DNA of 64,000 bases from Ruegeria sp. THAF33 (GTDB taxonomy: Bacteria > Pseudomonadota > Alphaproteobacteria > Rhodobacterales > Rhodobacteraceae), in NCBI RefSeq assembly GCF_009363615.1, contig NZ_CP045384.1:2602501-2666500 (forward strand). The letters run 5' to 3'. The notes beneath the pieces are model-generated. The model ran no database searches. It was not told where the DNA came from and was given only the letters and a program-made list of their open reading frames with translations. Both the position numbers and the translations under genes were made by a program. Shown piece by piece: positions 54,991 to 64,000 of the stretch (positions are counted from its first letter, which is position 1; each line of letters begins with the position of its first letter).

Positions 54991-55743
54991 GTGACCGGAC
55001 TGTTGGAATCGCTTGGATTGGCGCAGAGCGCAGAGCTTCTGTCGCTGTCGCCACCGGGTTGGGGGGGCAATCTGCTGCGCGGATTGTCCCACTCATTGCA
55101 GATCGCTTTTGGTGCATATGCGCTCGGCCTCGTGATCGGATTGTTCGGAGCCTATGGCAAGCTTTACGGCGGGAAGGTCACGCGCGATCTTCTTGCCATC
55201 TACACGACCGTGATCCGGGCCGTGCCGGAACTGGTCCTGATCCTGATCCTGTATTACGTGGGATCTGACATCATCAACAAAATCTCTGCTGCAATGGGCG
55301 GAGGTCGGGTCGAGGTCAATGGCGTCGCTGCGGGCATTTGGGTTCTGGGCGTTGTACAGGGCGCATATGCAACCGAGATTCTGCGCGGAGCCATACAGGC
55401 GGTTCCACCCGGACAGATCGAGGCCGCCAAATCCTACGGGATGCCCGCCTTCATGACCATGCGCCGCGTGACGATCCCCGCCATGATGAGCTTTGCCGTA
55501 CCCGGTCTGGCCAACTTGTGGCTGATCGCCACCAAGGACACCGCCCTGCTCGCGGTCGTGGGATTCAACGAACTGACACTGGAAACCCGGCAGGCCGCCA
55601 GCAGCACACGCGCCTATTTCACCTTCTTTTTGGCGGCGGGTTTTCTCTATCTCATGGTCACCCTGTTTTCGGGCGCCATCTTCGCGCGGATCGAAAAATG
55701 GGCGCGTCGCGGTCAACCTTCTCTGAAAGGAGGTGGCAGATGA
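54991..55743 (+). CDS. Amino acid ABC transporter permease (HisQ type)
   Basis: 250 residues starting at a GTG (54991), 9 bases after the binding-protein gene. Five or so membrane helices, the EAA-like loop GQIEAAKSYGMPAFMTMRRV and LANLWLIATKDTALLAVVGF mark a HisQ/HisM-type permease. It overlaps the next permease by 4 bases (ATGA). Confidence 0.9.
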   Translation: MTGLLESLGLAQSAELLSLSPPGWGGNLLRGLSHSLQIAFGAYALGLVIGLFGAYGKLYGGKVTRDLLAIYTTVIRAVPELVLILILYYVGSDIINKISAAMGGGRVEVNGVAAGIWVLGVVQGAYATEILRGAIQAVPPGQIEAAKSYGMPAFMTMRRVTIPAMMSFAVPGLANLWLIATKDTALLAVVGFNELTLETRQAASSTRAYFTFFLAAGFLYLMVTLFSGAIFARIEKWARRGQPSLKGGGR

Positions 55744-56537
55744 TCGATCTCAGGTCCTTGATGCAACCCCATCGCATCGTGATGATGCTGATCTTTGCGG
55801 GGATCGTGATCTGGTGTGCCATGTCTTTGCGATGGGACTGGTTGCCAAAATACGCACCGCTTGCGTTGCACGGAATCTGGACCACGCTCTGGCTGCTTGT
55901 TGTCACCGTCGTTCTCGGGTTTCTGCTGGCCGTACCACTCGGGTTGGCCCAGGCCGTTGGGCCCTGGTATCTTGCGGCCCCCGCAAAGGCATTTTGCACC
56001 GTCATTCGGGGCACACCCCTGCTTTTGCAGCTTTGGTTGCTGTATTACGGCCTCGGCTCATTGTTCCCTCAATTCCCATGGATACGATCGTCCGAGCTTT
56101 GGCCGTATCTGCGTCAGGCCTGGCCTTATGCGGTGCTGGCCTTGACGCTTTCTTATGCCGGCTATGAAGGTGAGGTCATGCGCGGAGCCTTCAAAGGCGT
56201 TGCCAAGGGCCAGCTGGAGGCCGCCAAATCGTTCGGCATGCCCAGGCTGACGATGTTCCACCGCATCTGGCTGCCGCAGGCAATCCGCAACGTTCTGCCG
56301 ACCCTGGGCGGTGAAACCATCCTCCAGTTGAAGGCGACGCCCTTGGTCGCCACGATTACGGTGGTGGATATCTATGCCGTGTCGTCCCGGGTGCGGTCTG
56401 ACACGTTCATCATCTACGAGCCGCTCATCCTGCTGGCCGTATTCTACATTCTCGTTGCCGGTATTATTGCCCTGATGTTCCACTGGCTGGAAGTGAAGGT
56501 GCTGGGAACCGGACGCCGAAATGGGCCAGCCGGATAG
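55740..56537 (+). CDS. Amino acid ABC transporter permease (HisM type)
   Basis: 265 residues from the ATG at 55740, translated with HisQ through the ATGA overlap. Membrane helices and the EAA-like loop GQLEAAKSFGMPRLTMFHRI identify the HisM partner. Last gene of the importer operon. Confidence 0.9.
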   Translation: MIDLRSLMQPHRIVMMLIFAGIVIWCAMSLRWDWLPKYAPLALHGIWTTLWLLVVTVVLGFLLAVPLGLAQAVGPWYLAAPAKAFCTVIRGTPLLLQLWLLYYGLGSLFPQFPWIRSSELWPYLRQAWPYAVLALTLSYAGYEGEVMRGAFKGVAKGQLEAAKSFGMPRLTMFHRIWLPQAIRNVLPTLGGETILQLKATPLVATITVVDIYAVSSRVRSDTFIIYEPLILLAVFYILVAGIIALMFHWLEVKVLGTGRRNGPAG

Positions 56538-57030
56538 TACAAGCCGGAAGTAAAGCGAGATCCACGGCCCCACTCCGGGCACAGATTTCGTCGGCGCGTT
56601 TTCAGGCCGATTGAAACCATGGGGCCACGATCAAGACGGTTGCCCGAAATGATTTAGGGAAGGTTCGGCTTGCAGGCCCCTGCGGCGAGGCACTGGCAGC
56701 CTAGGGCCAGAGCCTGACTTTCTTATCCATTGCACAACGACCTGGAACACCGTGCCGCAATCGTCTGGTCGGCGCAGTGGCGGATGTCACGAAGCATTGC
56801 AAACTTGCCCCCCTCGTCCTTTGGGGCCCGTTGCACAAGACGTGCATTCGGCACAGCCCCGACAGAACCTAATGTCGCAAACCCGTATTCAGATTTGAGC
56901 CAACGACCATCATTTTTTGGGGTGAAACACCTTTGATCGCGCGAATGGGCAGTATCTGCCCTGAACGCGGATCATGGTGAGCCACGAACTGGTCATACCC
57001 ATCGGGTCTGTTTGCCAATCAGAATAACGC
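56538..57030. other. Gap between the amino acid importer and the liv operon
   Basis: 493 bases between two convergent transcription units. A 68-codon frame (56730-56936) has no ribosome site or family character. I see no strong terminator. Confidence 0.5.
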
Positions 57031-57786
57031 TTAGATCGCCAGATACTCCTCACGAAGACCGGTGTCCTCAAGCACTTCTTTTGCCGTTCCGTCGAACACG
57101 ATGGTACCGGTGTCAAGAATGATCGCGCGATCCGCCAGTTCCAAAGCGCGCACAGCGTTCTGTTCAACGATGATCGTGGTCATACCCTGCTGCTTGACAT
57201 GTATGAGGGTTTTTTCGATTTCGTCGACGATAACAGGCGCCAAACCTTCATACGGCTCATCCAAAAGCAGCACCTTGATGTCCCTGGCAAGCGCTCTGGC
57301 GATTGACAGCATCTGCTGTTCGCCACCCGACAGTGTAATCCCTTCCTGCTTCCTGCGCTCACCGAGACGCGGAAACAGCTCGTAAAGCCGTTCAAGGGAC
57401 CATCCGATCGGAGGCGCAATCTGTGCAAGTTGCAGATTTTCTTCGACTGTCAGGCCGGGAATAATGCGCCTGTCTTCCGGTACAAGACCAAGGCCAGCCG
57501 CTGCTGCTTCATAGCTTGTCATGTTGTGCAGCGGTTTGTGGTCCAACCAGATTTCGCCATGTCTTACTTCGGGTTCTCCAACCCTTGCAATCGAGCGCAG
57601 TGTCGAGGTTTTGCCCGCACCGTTGCGCCCAAGAAGCGCAAGAATCTCGCCTTCATGCACATTGAAGCTGACACCCTGCACGATATAGCTTTCTCCATAA
57701 TAGGAGTGCATATCCCAAACGGAAAGAAACGCAGGGGCGGTGCTGGCCATATTGGCGTTTTTCGAAAAGTCAGGTTTCTCGTTCAT
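57031..57786 (-). CDS. livF: Branched-chain amino acid-type ABC transporter ATP-binding protein
   Basis: 251 residues: Walker A GRNGAGKTS, signature LSGGEQQMLSIARA, Walker B VLLLDEPYEGLAP and the LivF-type H-loop. A 20-residue N-terminal extension precedes the ATPase core. Last gene of the liv operon, 9 bases after livG. Confidence 0.9.
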   Translation of the reverse strand: MNEKPDFSKNANMASTAPAFLSVWDMHSYYGESYIVQGVSFNVHEGEILALLGRNGAGKTSTLRSIARVGEPEVRHGEIWLDHKPLHNMTSYEAAAAGLGLVPEDRRIIPGLTVEENLQLAQIAPPIGWSLERLYELFPRLGERRKQEGITLSGGEQQMLSIARALARDIKVLLLDEPYEGLAPVIVDEIEKTLIHVKQQGMTTIIVEQNAVRALELADRAIILDTGTIVFDGTAKEVLEDTGLREEYLAI

Positions 57787-57795
57787 AGCTTGTCC

Positions 57796-58551
57796 TTACG
57801 CAGCCTCGCCCAGATAGGCTTCGCGAACCTTTGGGTTTCCGCGGATGTTTTCAGGAGTATCTTCAACCAGGGGTGTCCCCTGGGCCAGAACAGTGATGCG
57901 TTCGGCAAGGCTGAAGACAACATGCATGTCATGCTCGATGATCGCGATGGTGATGTCGCGTTCTTCCTTGATCTGTTTCAGCAGGTCGATCGTGTTGTTG
58001 GTATCCGCCCGCGCCATCCCCGCCGTCGGTTCGTCCAGCAGCAACAGCCTCGGATTCTGGCTGAGACACATGCCGATCTCGAGCCGGCGCTTGTCGCCGC
58101 GCGACAGCGAGGCCGCGTGCATCTCGCGCTTGTCGGCCATGTTCATCTCTTCCAGCATGGCTTCGGCCTGTTCAACAACAGCCTTTTCGTTGGCGATGGT
58201 CTCGTATGCATGCATCCGGAACGCGCCATCCCGCATGGCGAAGATCGGGATCAACATGTTCTCCATCACCGTCAATTCACCAAAAATCTCGGGTGTCTGA
58301 AACACGCGGCTTATGCCCATCTGGTTGATCTGGAAGGGCTCAAGCCCCAAGACCGAAGCGTTGTCGAACAACACGGACCCGGTGTCTGGCATGAGCTTGC
58401 CGACCAGACAATTCAGCAAGGTCGATTTGCCCGCCCCATTGGGCCCGATGATTGCGTGAACCGAATTCTCCTCGACGCTGAGATTCACGTCCGTGAGCGC
58501 CTTGAGACCGCCGAAGCGCTTGCTGACGTCTTTGACTCTTAGAATTGCCAT
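57796..58551 (-). CDS. livG: Branched-chain amino acid-type ABC transporter ATP-binding protein
   Basis: 251 residues: Walker A GPNGAGKST, LSRGDKRRLEIGMCLSQNPR as signature (LSRGD in place of LSGGQ, as in many LivG relatives) and Walker B LLLLDEPTAGMA. Works with LivF to drive the importer. Ten bases after livM. Confidence 0.9.
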   Translation of the reverse strand: MAILRVKDVSKRFGGLKALTDVNLSVEENSVHAIIGPNGAGKSTLLNCLVGKLMPDTGSVLFDNASVLGLEPFQINQMGISRVFQTPEIFGELTVMENMLIPIFAMRDGAFRMHAYETIANEKAVVEQAEAMLEEMNMADKREMHAASLSRGDKRRLEIGMCLSQNPRLLLLDEPTAGMARADTNNTIDLLKQIKEERDITIAIIEHDMHVVFSLAERITVLAQGTPLVEDTPENIRGNPKVREAYLGEAA

Positions 58552-58561
58552 GGCTCGCCCC

Positions 58562-59767
58562 TTATTCCGCCGGTTCCGTTTTGCCCGACGTCGCGTCGTC
58601 GGGTTTTGATTTCTTGCGCTTGAGCCGGTTCAGCAAACGCTGACCACCTTCGACAAGACCACCCGGCAAGTAGATAACGACAAGCATGAAAAGAATGCCC
58701 AGCGTCAGATGCCAGCCCTTGCCGATGAACGGATGGATCAAGAAAACCACCGCGTCCTCCAGCCCGTCCGGCAGGAATGCAAACCAGCTGTGCAACACGT
58801 TGTCGTTGATCTTCGAGAAGATGTTTTCGAAGTACTTGATGAAGCCCGCACCCAGCACCGGCCCGATCAGTGTGCCGGTGCCGCCCAGGATCGTCATCAG
58901 AACGACCTCGCCCGATGCGGTCCACTGCATACGTTCGGCACCTGCCAGCGGGTCCATTGCGGCCATCAGCCCACCAGCCAGGCCGGCATACATGCCAGAG
59001 ATGACAAAAGCTGCCAGCGTGTAGGGTTTCGAGTTCAGGCCGGTATAGTTCATCCGCTGCTGGTTTGATTTGACGGCCCGCAGCATCATCCCGAAAGGTG
59101 AACGGAAAATTCGGATGGACAGATAGAACACCACCATCATGATCACCGCACACAGATAGTATCCCGCGTTGAAATCAAAGCTCCATGCGCCCACGTCCAG
59201 CGTGTAGGTTGCGCGCATCGGCAACCCGAACAGATGCGGCAGGTCCGGCGAGTTCGCCCCTTGCAGAATCTGTGGATCATCCGCGTAAACCTGCAATCCC
59301 GTTTCCCCGTTCGTCAGGTTGAATTTGGGGTTGGACAACACCGAATAAGCCAACGCAAAGCTCATCTGAGCGAATGCCAGCGTGAGGATCGAAAAATAGA
59401 TGCCCGACCGGCGCAGGCTGACGAACCCGATCAGCAATGAGAATACCCCGGCGACCACAACGCTGAGTGCGATGGCCGGAATGATATTGTAACTCAGCAG
59501 CTTGAACATCCATACGGCGGAATAGGATCCAACGCCCAGAAAGGCTGCGTGTCCGAACGACAGGTATCCGGTAAGGCCGAACAGGATGTTGAAGCCGATG
59601 GCAAAGATGCCAAAGATGACAAAGCGCTGCATCAGATCCGGATAGCCAGCGTTGAACTGCGCCATGGCGCTGCCTTCCGGGAACGGATTCAGGATGAAGG
59701 GTGCCAGCATCGTAAGGATGCCGACGATGATCAGCAGGCTGGTATCTTTTTTGTTCAGTCCCAACAT
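58562..59767 (-). CDS. livM: Branched-chain amino acid-type ABC transporter permease LivM
   Basis: 401 residues with about ten membrane helices and the family segments [37 protein letters not shown] and [20 protein letters not shown]. It pairs with LivH. The length fits the LivM family. Three bases separate it from livH. Confidence 0.9.
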   Translation of the reverse strand: MLGLNKKDTSLLIIVGILTMLAPFILNPFPEGSAMAQFNAGYPDLMQRFVIFGIFAIGFNILFGLTGYLSFGHAAFLGVGSYSAVWMFKLLSYNIIPAIALSVVVAGVFSLLIGFVSLRRSGIYFSILTLAFAQMSFALAYSVLSNPKFNLTNGETGLQVYADDPQILQGANSPDLPHLFGLPMRATYTLDVGAWSFDFNAGYYLCAVIMMVVFYLSIRIFRSPFGMMLRAVKSNQQRMNYTGLNSKPYTLAAFVISGMYAGLAGGLMAAMDPLAGAERMQWTASGEVVLMTILGGTGTLIGPVLGAGFIKYFENIFSKINDNVLHSWFAFLPDGLEDAVVFLIHPFIGKGWHLTLGILFMLVVIYLPGGLVEGGQRLLNRLKRKKSKPDDATSGKTEPAE

Positions 59768-59770
59768 CGA

Positions 59771-60802
59771 TTATTCCTCCATCACGCCTTTGCGTCCCAT
59801 CAAACCGCGCGGGCGTGTGAGCAGCACAATAATGGCAACAAGGTAGATGATGATTTGGTTGATGCCCGGGATCGTCGTCGTGGCCCAGGTCGTAGAGGCG
59901 AAGCTTTCGAGAATGCCCAGCAGAAAACCAGCCAGCACCGCGCCGGGGAGAGACCCCATGCCACCAACAACAACCACAACGAAGCTGAGGACCAGAAAAT
60001 CCATCCCCATGTGATAGTTTGGTGGGTTGAGCGGCCCGTACATGACGCCCGCCAAACCGGCCACCGCGGCAGCAATACCGAACATGATCGTAAAGCGCCG
60101 GTCGATGTTGATCCCCAGCAAGCCCACAGTTTCGCGATCCGCCATGCCGGCACGCACAACCATGCCGAAGGTGGTGAATTGCAGGAATGAGAAGACGGCA
60201 CCGATTATGGCAACTGCAAAGCCAAAATAGACGAGGCGCCAGATCGGGTAGATGATCGCGTTGGGATCAAACCCGATCATGGTGCCAAGATCGATAGAGC
60301 CACTCAGCGCGTCGGGCGGCGGGGTCTGGATGGGGTTGGCACCGAAGAAATACTTTACGATTTCCTGCAACACGATCGCCAGGCCGAACGTGACAAGGAT
60401 CTGGTCCGCGTGGGGGCGTTTGTAAAAATGCTTGATAAGCCCGCGTTCCATCACATAGCCAACCGCCAGCATGATCGGGATCGCAAACAGGATTGCCAAT
60501 GGAACGGACCAGTCGATGACCGTCGCCCCGAACTCCGGGCCGAACCATGCCTCGACATAAGGTGTTTCCACCTTCAGCGGGTTGCCAAGAAAGTCGGTTT
60601 GGCTCTCGTCGATGGTTACAAAGCTCAGGTTCATGAGCTTTTGCAAAGTGACGGCACAGAACGCACCGATCATGAACAGGGCCCCATGGGCAAAGTTCAC
60701 AACGCCGAGCGTCCCAAAAATAAGCGTCAGCCCCAGCGCAATCAGCGCATAAGCCGACCCTTTGTCCAGACCGTTCAGAATTTGCAATAGGATGGCGTCC
60801 AT
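59771..60802 (-). CDS. livH: Branched-chain amino acid-type ABC transporter permease LivH
   Basis: 343 residues with about eight membrane helices; the start MDAILLQILNGLDKGSAYAL and GLTLIFGTLGVVNFAHGALF are typical LivH. It also has MADRETVGLLGINIDRRFT before the last helices. It follows the binding-protein gene after 105 bases. Confidence 0.9.
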   Translation of the reverse strand: MDAILLQILNGLDKGSAYALIALGLTLIFGTLGVVNFAHGALFMIGAFCAVTLQKLMNLSFVTIDESQTDFLGNPLKVETPYVEAWFGPEFGATVIDWSVPLAILFAIPIMLAVGYVMERGLIKHFYKRPHADQILVTFGLAIVLQEIVKYFFGANPIQTPPPDALSGSIDLGTMIGFDPNAIIYPIWRLVYFGFAVAIIGAVFSFLQFTTFGMVVRAGMADRETVGLLGINIDRRFTIMFGIAAAVAGLAGVMYGPLNPPNYHMGMDFLVLSFVVVVVGGMGSLPGAVLAGFLLGILESFASTTWATTTIPGINQIIIYLVAIIVLLTRPRGLMGRKGVMEE

Positions 60803-60907
60803 TGGCCCACCTCAGGGTTGGTCAGTGTGAATTGAGTGGCACAACAGGATCAACCCTGCTGTAGATGTCTGGCCACCATTTTGGCGGCCAGACTTTGATA
60901 CGCGGTC

Positions 60908-62254
60908 TTATGCGCCCGGGTTACACTCACCCAGTGCGCCACCGGCAAACATCGGATGCTCCGGATCGTATTCGACCTGCGCGCGTGGGGTGATCTCGAC
61001 GATCTCCAGCGTGTCATAGGCGTTGGTCGGGTTCATGTTGCCACGCACGACCAGCACGTCCTTGAAGCACTGGTGATCCGCGCCGCGATACCAGGTCGGG
61101 CCGTTGCCCAGGCCGTCGAACTCGAAGTCTTCCAGCGCTTCAACAACACCGCATGGGTTGAACGTACCGGCACGCTCGCAAGCATCAGCATATAGCAGAA
61201 CCTGTGCATAGCAGGTTTGCGCCGAGTTGGACGGCGGCTTGCCGTATTTTTCGCCGAAGGACTTCACGAAGGCTTTGGTGCCTTCATCCTGCAACTGCCA
61301 GTTCCAGTTCATCGAACCCAGCACGCCTTTGATGTTCTCGCCAGCACCGGCGGCCATCAGTTCCGAATACAGCGGCACGACGATCTTGAAGTCCTTGCCG
61401 TTTGCGACTTTGTCGAGCAGGCCGAACTGAATCGCGTTGGTCAGCGAGTTCACCATGTTGCCGCCATAGTGGTTCAGAACCAGAACGTCCGCGCCCGAGT
61501 TCAGAACCGGAGTGATGTAGGACGAGAAGTCTGTTGACGCGAGTGGCGTTTTGACGGTGTTGACCGTTTCCCATCCCAGGGCTTCGGTCGAGGCGACGAT
61601 GGACTCTTCCTGGGTCCAGCCCCAGTTGTAGTCCGCCGTCAGGTGATAGGCGCGGCGGTCATTGCCCATCTCGGCAGCCAGCACCGGCGCAAGCGCAGCG
61701 CCCGACATGTAGGCGTTGAAGAAATGGCGGAAACCATTGGCCTTCTTGTCCTTGCCGGTCGTGTCGTTGGCGTGGGTCAGACCCGCCATAAAGATCACAC
61801 CCGCTTCCTGACACAGGCCCTGAACCGCAACGGCCACGCCCGAGGACGACCCGCCGTTGATCATGATCGCACCGTCTTTTTCGATCATCGACTTTGCGGA
61901 CGCACGTGCGGCGTCTGACTTGGTCTGGGTGTCACCTGTGACGAACTCGACCTTCTTGCCGAGGATGCCATTGCCCTTCAGCGCCTTGGACGTGAAGGTG
62001 TTCAGGCAACCGCCGTCACCCTCTCCGTTCAGGTGTTCCACCGCCAGCTGTTGCGCCAGCAGCTCGTCATTGCCCTCTTCCGCATACGGACCGGTCTGGG
62101 GAACATTGAAGCCCAGGGTCACGGACCCTCCGGTTGGTTCGTTGGTGTAAGCGGCCGCCGACGAAGCCGTGAAGATCGTAGGCAGGGCCAGACCGGTGCC
62201 TGCAACGGCACCAGACTTCAACACGCCGCGGCGTGTGACAGATTTGTTGGTCAT
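60908..62254 (-). CDS. Substrate-binding protein of the liv operon with twin-arginine signal
   Basis: 448 residues from the ATG at 62254, preceded by GGAGGAAT. The start MTNKSVTRRGVLKSGAVAGT is a twin-arginine (Tat) signal, so the protein is probably exported folded. The body is a LivK-type periplasmic binding fold (VTLGFNVPQTGPYAEEGNDE, INGGSSSGVAVAVQGLCQEA). The ligand is not clear; branched-chain amino acids, amides or urea-like compounds are possibilities. Confidence 0.88.
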   Translation of the reverse strand: MTNKSVTRRGVLKSGAVAGTGLALPTIFTASSAAAYTNEPTGGSVTLGFNVPQTGPYAEEGNDELLAQQLAVEHLNGEGDGGCLNTFTSKALKGNGILGKKVEFVTGDTQTKSDAARASAKSMIEKDGAIMINGGSSSGVAVAVQGLCQEAGVIFMAGLTHANDTTGKDKKANGFRHFFNAYMSGAALAPVLAAEMGNDRRAYHLTADYNWGWTQEESIVASTEALGWETVNTVKTPLASTDFSSYITPVLNSGADVLVLNHYGGNMVNSLTNAIQFGLLDKVANGKDFKIVVPLYSELMAAGAGENIKGVLGSMNWNWQLQDEGTKAFVKSFGEKYGKPPSNSAQTCYAQVLLYADACERAGTFNPCGVVEALEDFEFDGLGNGPTWYRGADHQCFKDVLVVRGNMNPTNAYDTLEIVEITPRAQVEYDPEHPMFAGGALGECNPGA

Positions 62255-62823
62255 TAATTCCTCCCATTTCCCTTTCTCTCGTCGTCTGGCTCCTCTTCCA
62301 GCAGACGAAAGCGCACTTATGTGCATTTCAATAATGGAAAGGCGGTGGAAAATTTCACAACAAATTACTGGATTTGAAACAAAATTTTGTAAACGTATTG
62401 ACGAAAATCAAGATTGGTTGAAAAGCTTTTTCGTTTGCTTGCATTTAAACATATATTTTTCATATATTTAAATGTAAATATCGGTGACACATTTGTCAGG
62501 CATGACACCAATATTCGTTCTCTGCGGCACCAAAAGCCGATTTGCAATACAAAGCCAGCATTTTCAACACGCTGAATGGAAACAAGCTCTTCGCTCATCT
62601 GACGGTCCAGTTTGATTGTTGGCGCATGATCGTCCACGAGTCCGCCGTTATGATCATATCCTGCACGCGTGGGCGACATCCCAGTGCGCCGAGCGGTCTT
62701 TCGTGCTCCGGTGTTCCGTCCATTCCGCGATCAGTATCCGTTTGCCTAAGCCACCACCCTAATTTCGGATGCTGACGTCCGCTGTGACTTGTCAAGCCGG
62801 TGCGGGGCGCGACAGACCATTGG
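62255..62823. other. AT-rich region upstream of the liv operon
   Basis: 569 bases. The part near 62340-62500 is strongly AT-rich with an inverted repeat (62442-62456 and 62462-62474) and probably holds the liv promoter. Short frames in it show no family character. Confidence 0.5.
62442..62474. promoter_or_regulatory. AT-rich imperfect palindrome upstream of the liv operon
   Basis: Arms CATTTAAACATATAT and ATATATTTAAATG around TTTTC, 190 bases upstream of the binding-protein start. It could bind a regulator or a nucleoid protein. Confidence 0.4.
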
Positions 62824-63810
62824 TTAGGGAACCAATACCGCTGCCCCTTGCAATCGTCCGGCGCTCAGATCCGCGAGGGCTGTGTTGGCGTCCTTCAGTG
62901 AATATCTTTGGGTTCGTGTCTGGATGCCTGCGGCTTGGGCCGTTGCAAAAAACTCCTCACCATCCTGACGCGTCAGGTTCGCGACAGACAGAATTTGGCG
63001 TTCCCCCCAAAGATCTCTGTAGGGAAAGGAAGGAATGTCGCTCATGTGAATTCCGCCGCAAACCACGCGGCCGCCCTTGCGGACAGCTTGCAGCGCTTTG
63101 GGCACAAGGGACCCGACGGGGGCGAATATGATTGCAGCATCCAGTTCCACCGGTGGTCGTTCGTCGGACCCACCAGACCAAACCGTGCCAAGGTCACGCG
63201 CAAACTCCTGCGCCTCGATATCGCCGGGCCGGGTCAGCGCATATACATTCCGGCCCTGCCAGACGGCCAGTTGTGCAAGGATATGCGCGGCGGCTCCGAA
63301 GCCATAAAAGCCGATATTCTTGGCATCCTGGGCCATTCGCAGACAGCGAAACCCGATAAGCCCGGCACATAACAACGGCGCCAGTGCAACCGGATCGGCA
63401 ATCTCTGGCAAGGCAAAGACATACCGTGCATCCGCAAGGCAGGCTTCGGCAAATCCACCGTTTCGCGTGTATCCCGTGAACACCGGCGCGTCACACAGGT
63501 TTTCCTGTGCGCGGCGGCAATACGGACATTTACCACAAGTGGACCCAAGCCAAGGCACGCCCACGCGCTGACCGGCATCCAGCCCTGTTACGGCATCCCC
63601 CTTTCGAACGATCCGCCCAACGATTTCGTGGCCCGGAACAAGTGGAAGTTCAGGATGTTCGAGGTCACCATCGACGATGTGAAGATCCGTGCGGCAGACA
63701 CCACAAGCCTCGATCTGGATCTCGATGTCATGAGGGCCCGGCGCCGGAAGTTCGATGTCTTCCAGTCTCAGCGCGCGGCCGGCCTCGTTCAAAACCATTG
63801 CGCGTGTCAT
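62824..63810 (-). CDS. Zinc-dependent alcohol dehydrogenase
   Basis: 328 residues from the ATG at 63810; the frame continues upstream without a good start. Catalytic zinc ligands in EACGVCRTDLHIVDGDL and LVPGHEIVGR, structural zinc Cys in GSTCGKCPYCRRAQENLC, and the Rossmann motif GFYGFGAAAHI are visible. It oxidises alcohols or reduces aldehydes with NAD(P). GFGAAAH differs slightly from the usual GxGxxG, so cofactor preference is unclear. Confidence 0.9.
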   Translation of the reverse strand: MTRAMVLNEAGRALRLEDIELPAPGPHDIEIQIEACGVCRTDLHIVDGDLEHPELPLVPGHEIVGRIVRKGDAVTGLDAGQRVGVPWLGSTCGKCPYCRRAQENLCDAPVFTGYTRNGGFAEACLADARYVFALPEIADPVALAPLLCAGLIGFRCLRMAQDAKNIGFYGFGAAAHILAQLAVWQGRNVYALTRPGDIEAQEFARDLGTVWSGGSDERPPVELDAAIIFAPVGSLVPKALQAVRKGGRVVCGGIHMSDIPSFPYRDLWGERQILSVANLTRQDGEEFFATAQAAGIQTRTQRYSLKDANTALADLSAGRLQGAAVLVP

Positions 63811-64000
63811 GGCCCAACTCTCCAGATACATCCGCCCGAAATCATCTGTGTATTGCCTCTTTTCGTTGCAAATTGCGGGCTTGGCCTTTGACAGAGCCGC
63901 AAAAGTGGCACAGGGTTTCGACGACCTGCACGATAACACACCTGCGCCGCAGCAAGGCTTGATCCATCGCAAAGTCCCAGATCCAACTCGGCGACCAAAA

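Noticed and set aside
57430..58542. 370-codon plus-strand frame opposite livF and livG
   Set aside because: Both opposite genes have all ATPase motifs; this frame has none.

Overview
The window reads as a chromosomal segment of a marine alphaproteobacterium of the Roseobacter group (Rhodobacteraceae, Ruegeria-like). The evidence is moderately high GC with GC-rich third positions, a hisC-tyrosine dehydrogenase pair, a DUF2125 protein, a malyl-CoA lyase, the acidic TIGR02300 protein, and many ABC importers for small organic solutes. The assignment rests on gene content and protein character only; no 16S gene is present.

Layout. 1-13 kb is housekeeping: the end of clpA, a YHYH protein, a MotA/MotB-like membrane pair, a ChaC-like cyclotransferase, DUF2125, an extensin-family protein, prephenate dehydrogenase, hisC, a class V aminotransferase with a divergent Lrp regulator, and rpsD. 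14-20.4 kb is a glycerol-3-phosphate uptake operon (ugpB-A-E-C-Q) with a divergent LysR regulator. 20.6-24.8 kb holds a D-amino acid transaminase, dgcA and dgcN (D-glutamate catabolism) and mcl1. 24.8-31 kb holds a PA14-like secreted protein, an Lrp/LysE divergent pair, accA, an MltB-type transglycosylase, a GntR regulator, a YgjP-type metallopeptidase and a TIGR02300 protein.

Accessory region. tRNA-Ala(GGC) at 31.08 kb carries a 15.0-kb integrative element. It is bounded by a 17-bp direct repeat of the tRNA 3' end (31135-31151 and 46101-46117) and by matching pairs of tandem arm-type repeats. Its left part has a tyrosine integrase, a protein with a HEPN-like RX4H motif, a tiny hydrophobic protein and a serine recombinase. 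Its centre has a repeat-rich noncoding segment, three Cys4 zinc-ribbon proteins, an acidic protein, a T7-lysozyme-like amidase domain and small unknown genes. Its right part has nuclease-type cargo: a membrane-anchored DUF4041/GIY-YIG protein, a DEDDh exonuclease-BRCT protein with an unknown partner, and a PD-(D/E)XK-like protein. I see no terminase, portal, capsid or replication gene, so a phage satellite or defence-carrying mobile island fits better than a complete prophage. Just outside attR lies a truncated second integrase with its own pair of tandem repeats at the same 13-bp spacing, so the tRNA has been used repeatedly.

46.6-48.8 kb is a copper-type cluster (His-rich membrane protein, cytochrome c, CopC, CopD). 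49-56.5 kb is an arginine or methylarginine module: dimethylargininase-like enzyme, AruI-like decarboxylase, AruH-like transaminase and TetR regulator, divergent from a cationic amino acid ABC importer. 57-62.3 kb is a branched-chain-type ABC importer (substrate-binding protein-livH-M-G-F), and a zinc alcohol dehydrogenase closes the window. Catabolic regulators sit beside or divergent to their presumed targets throughout.
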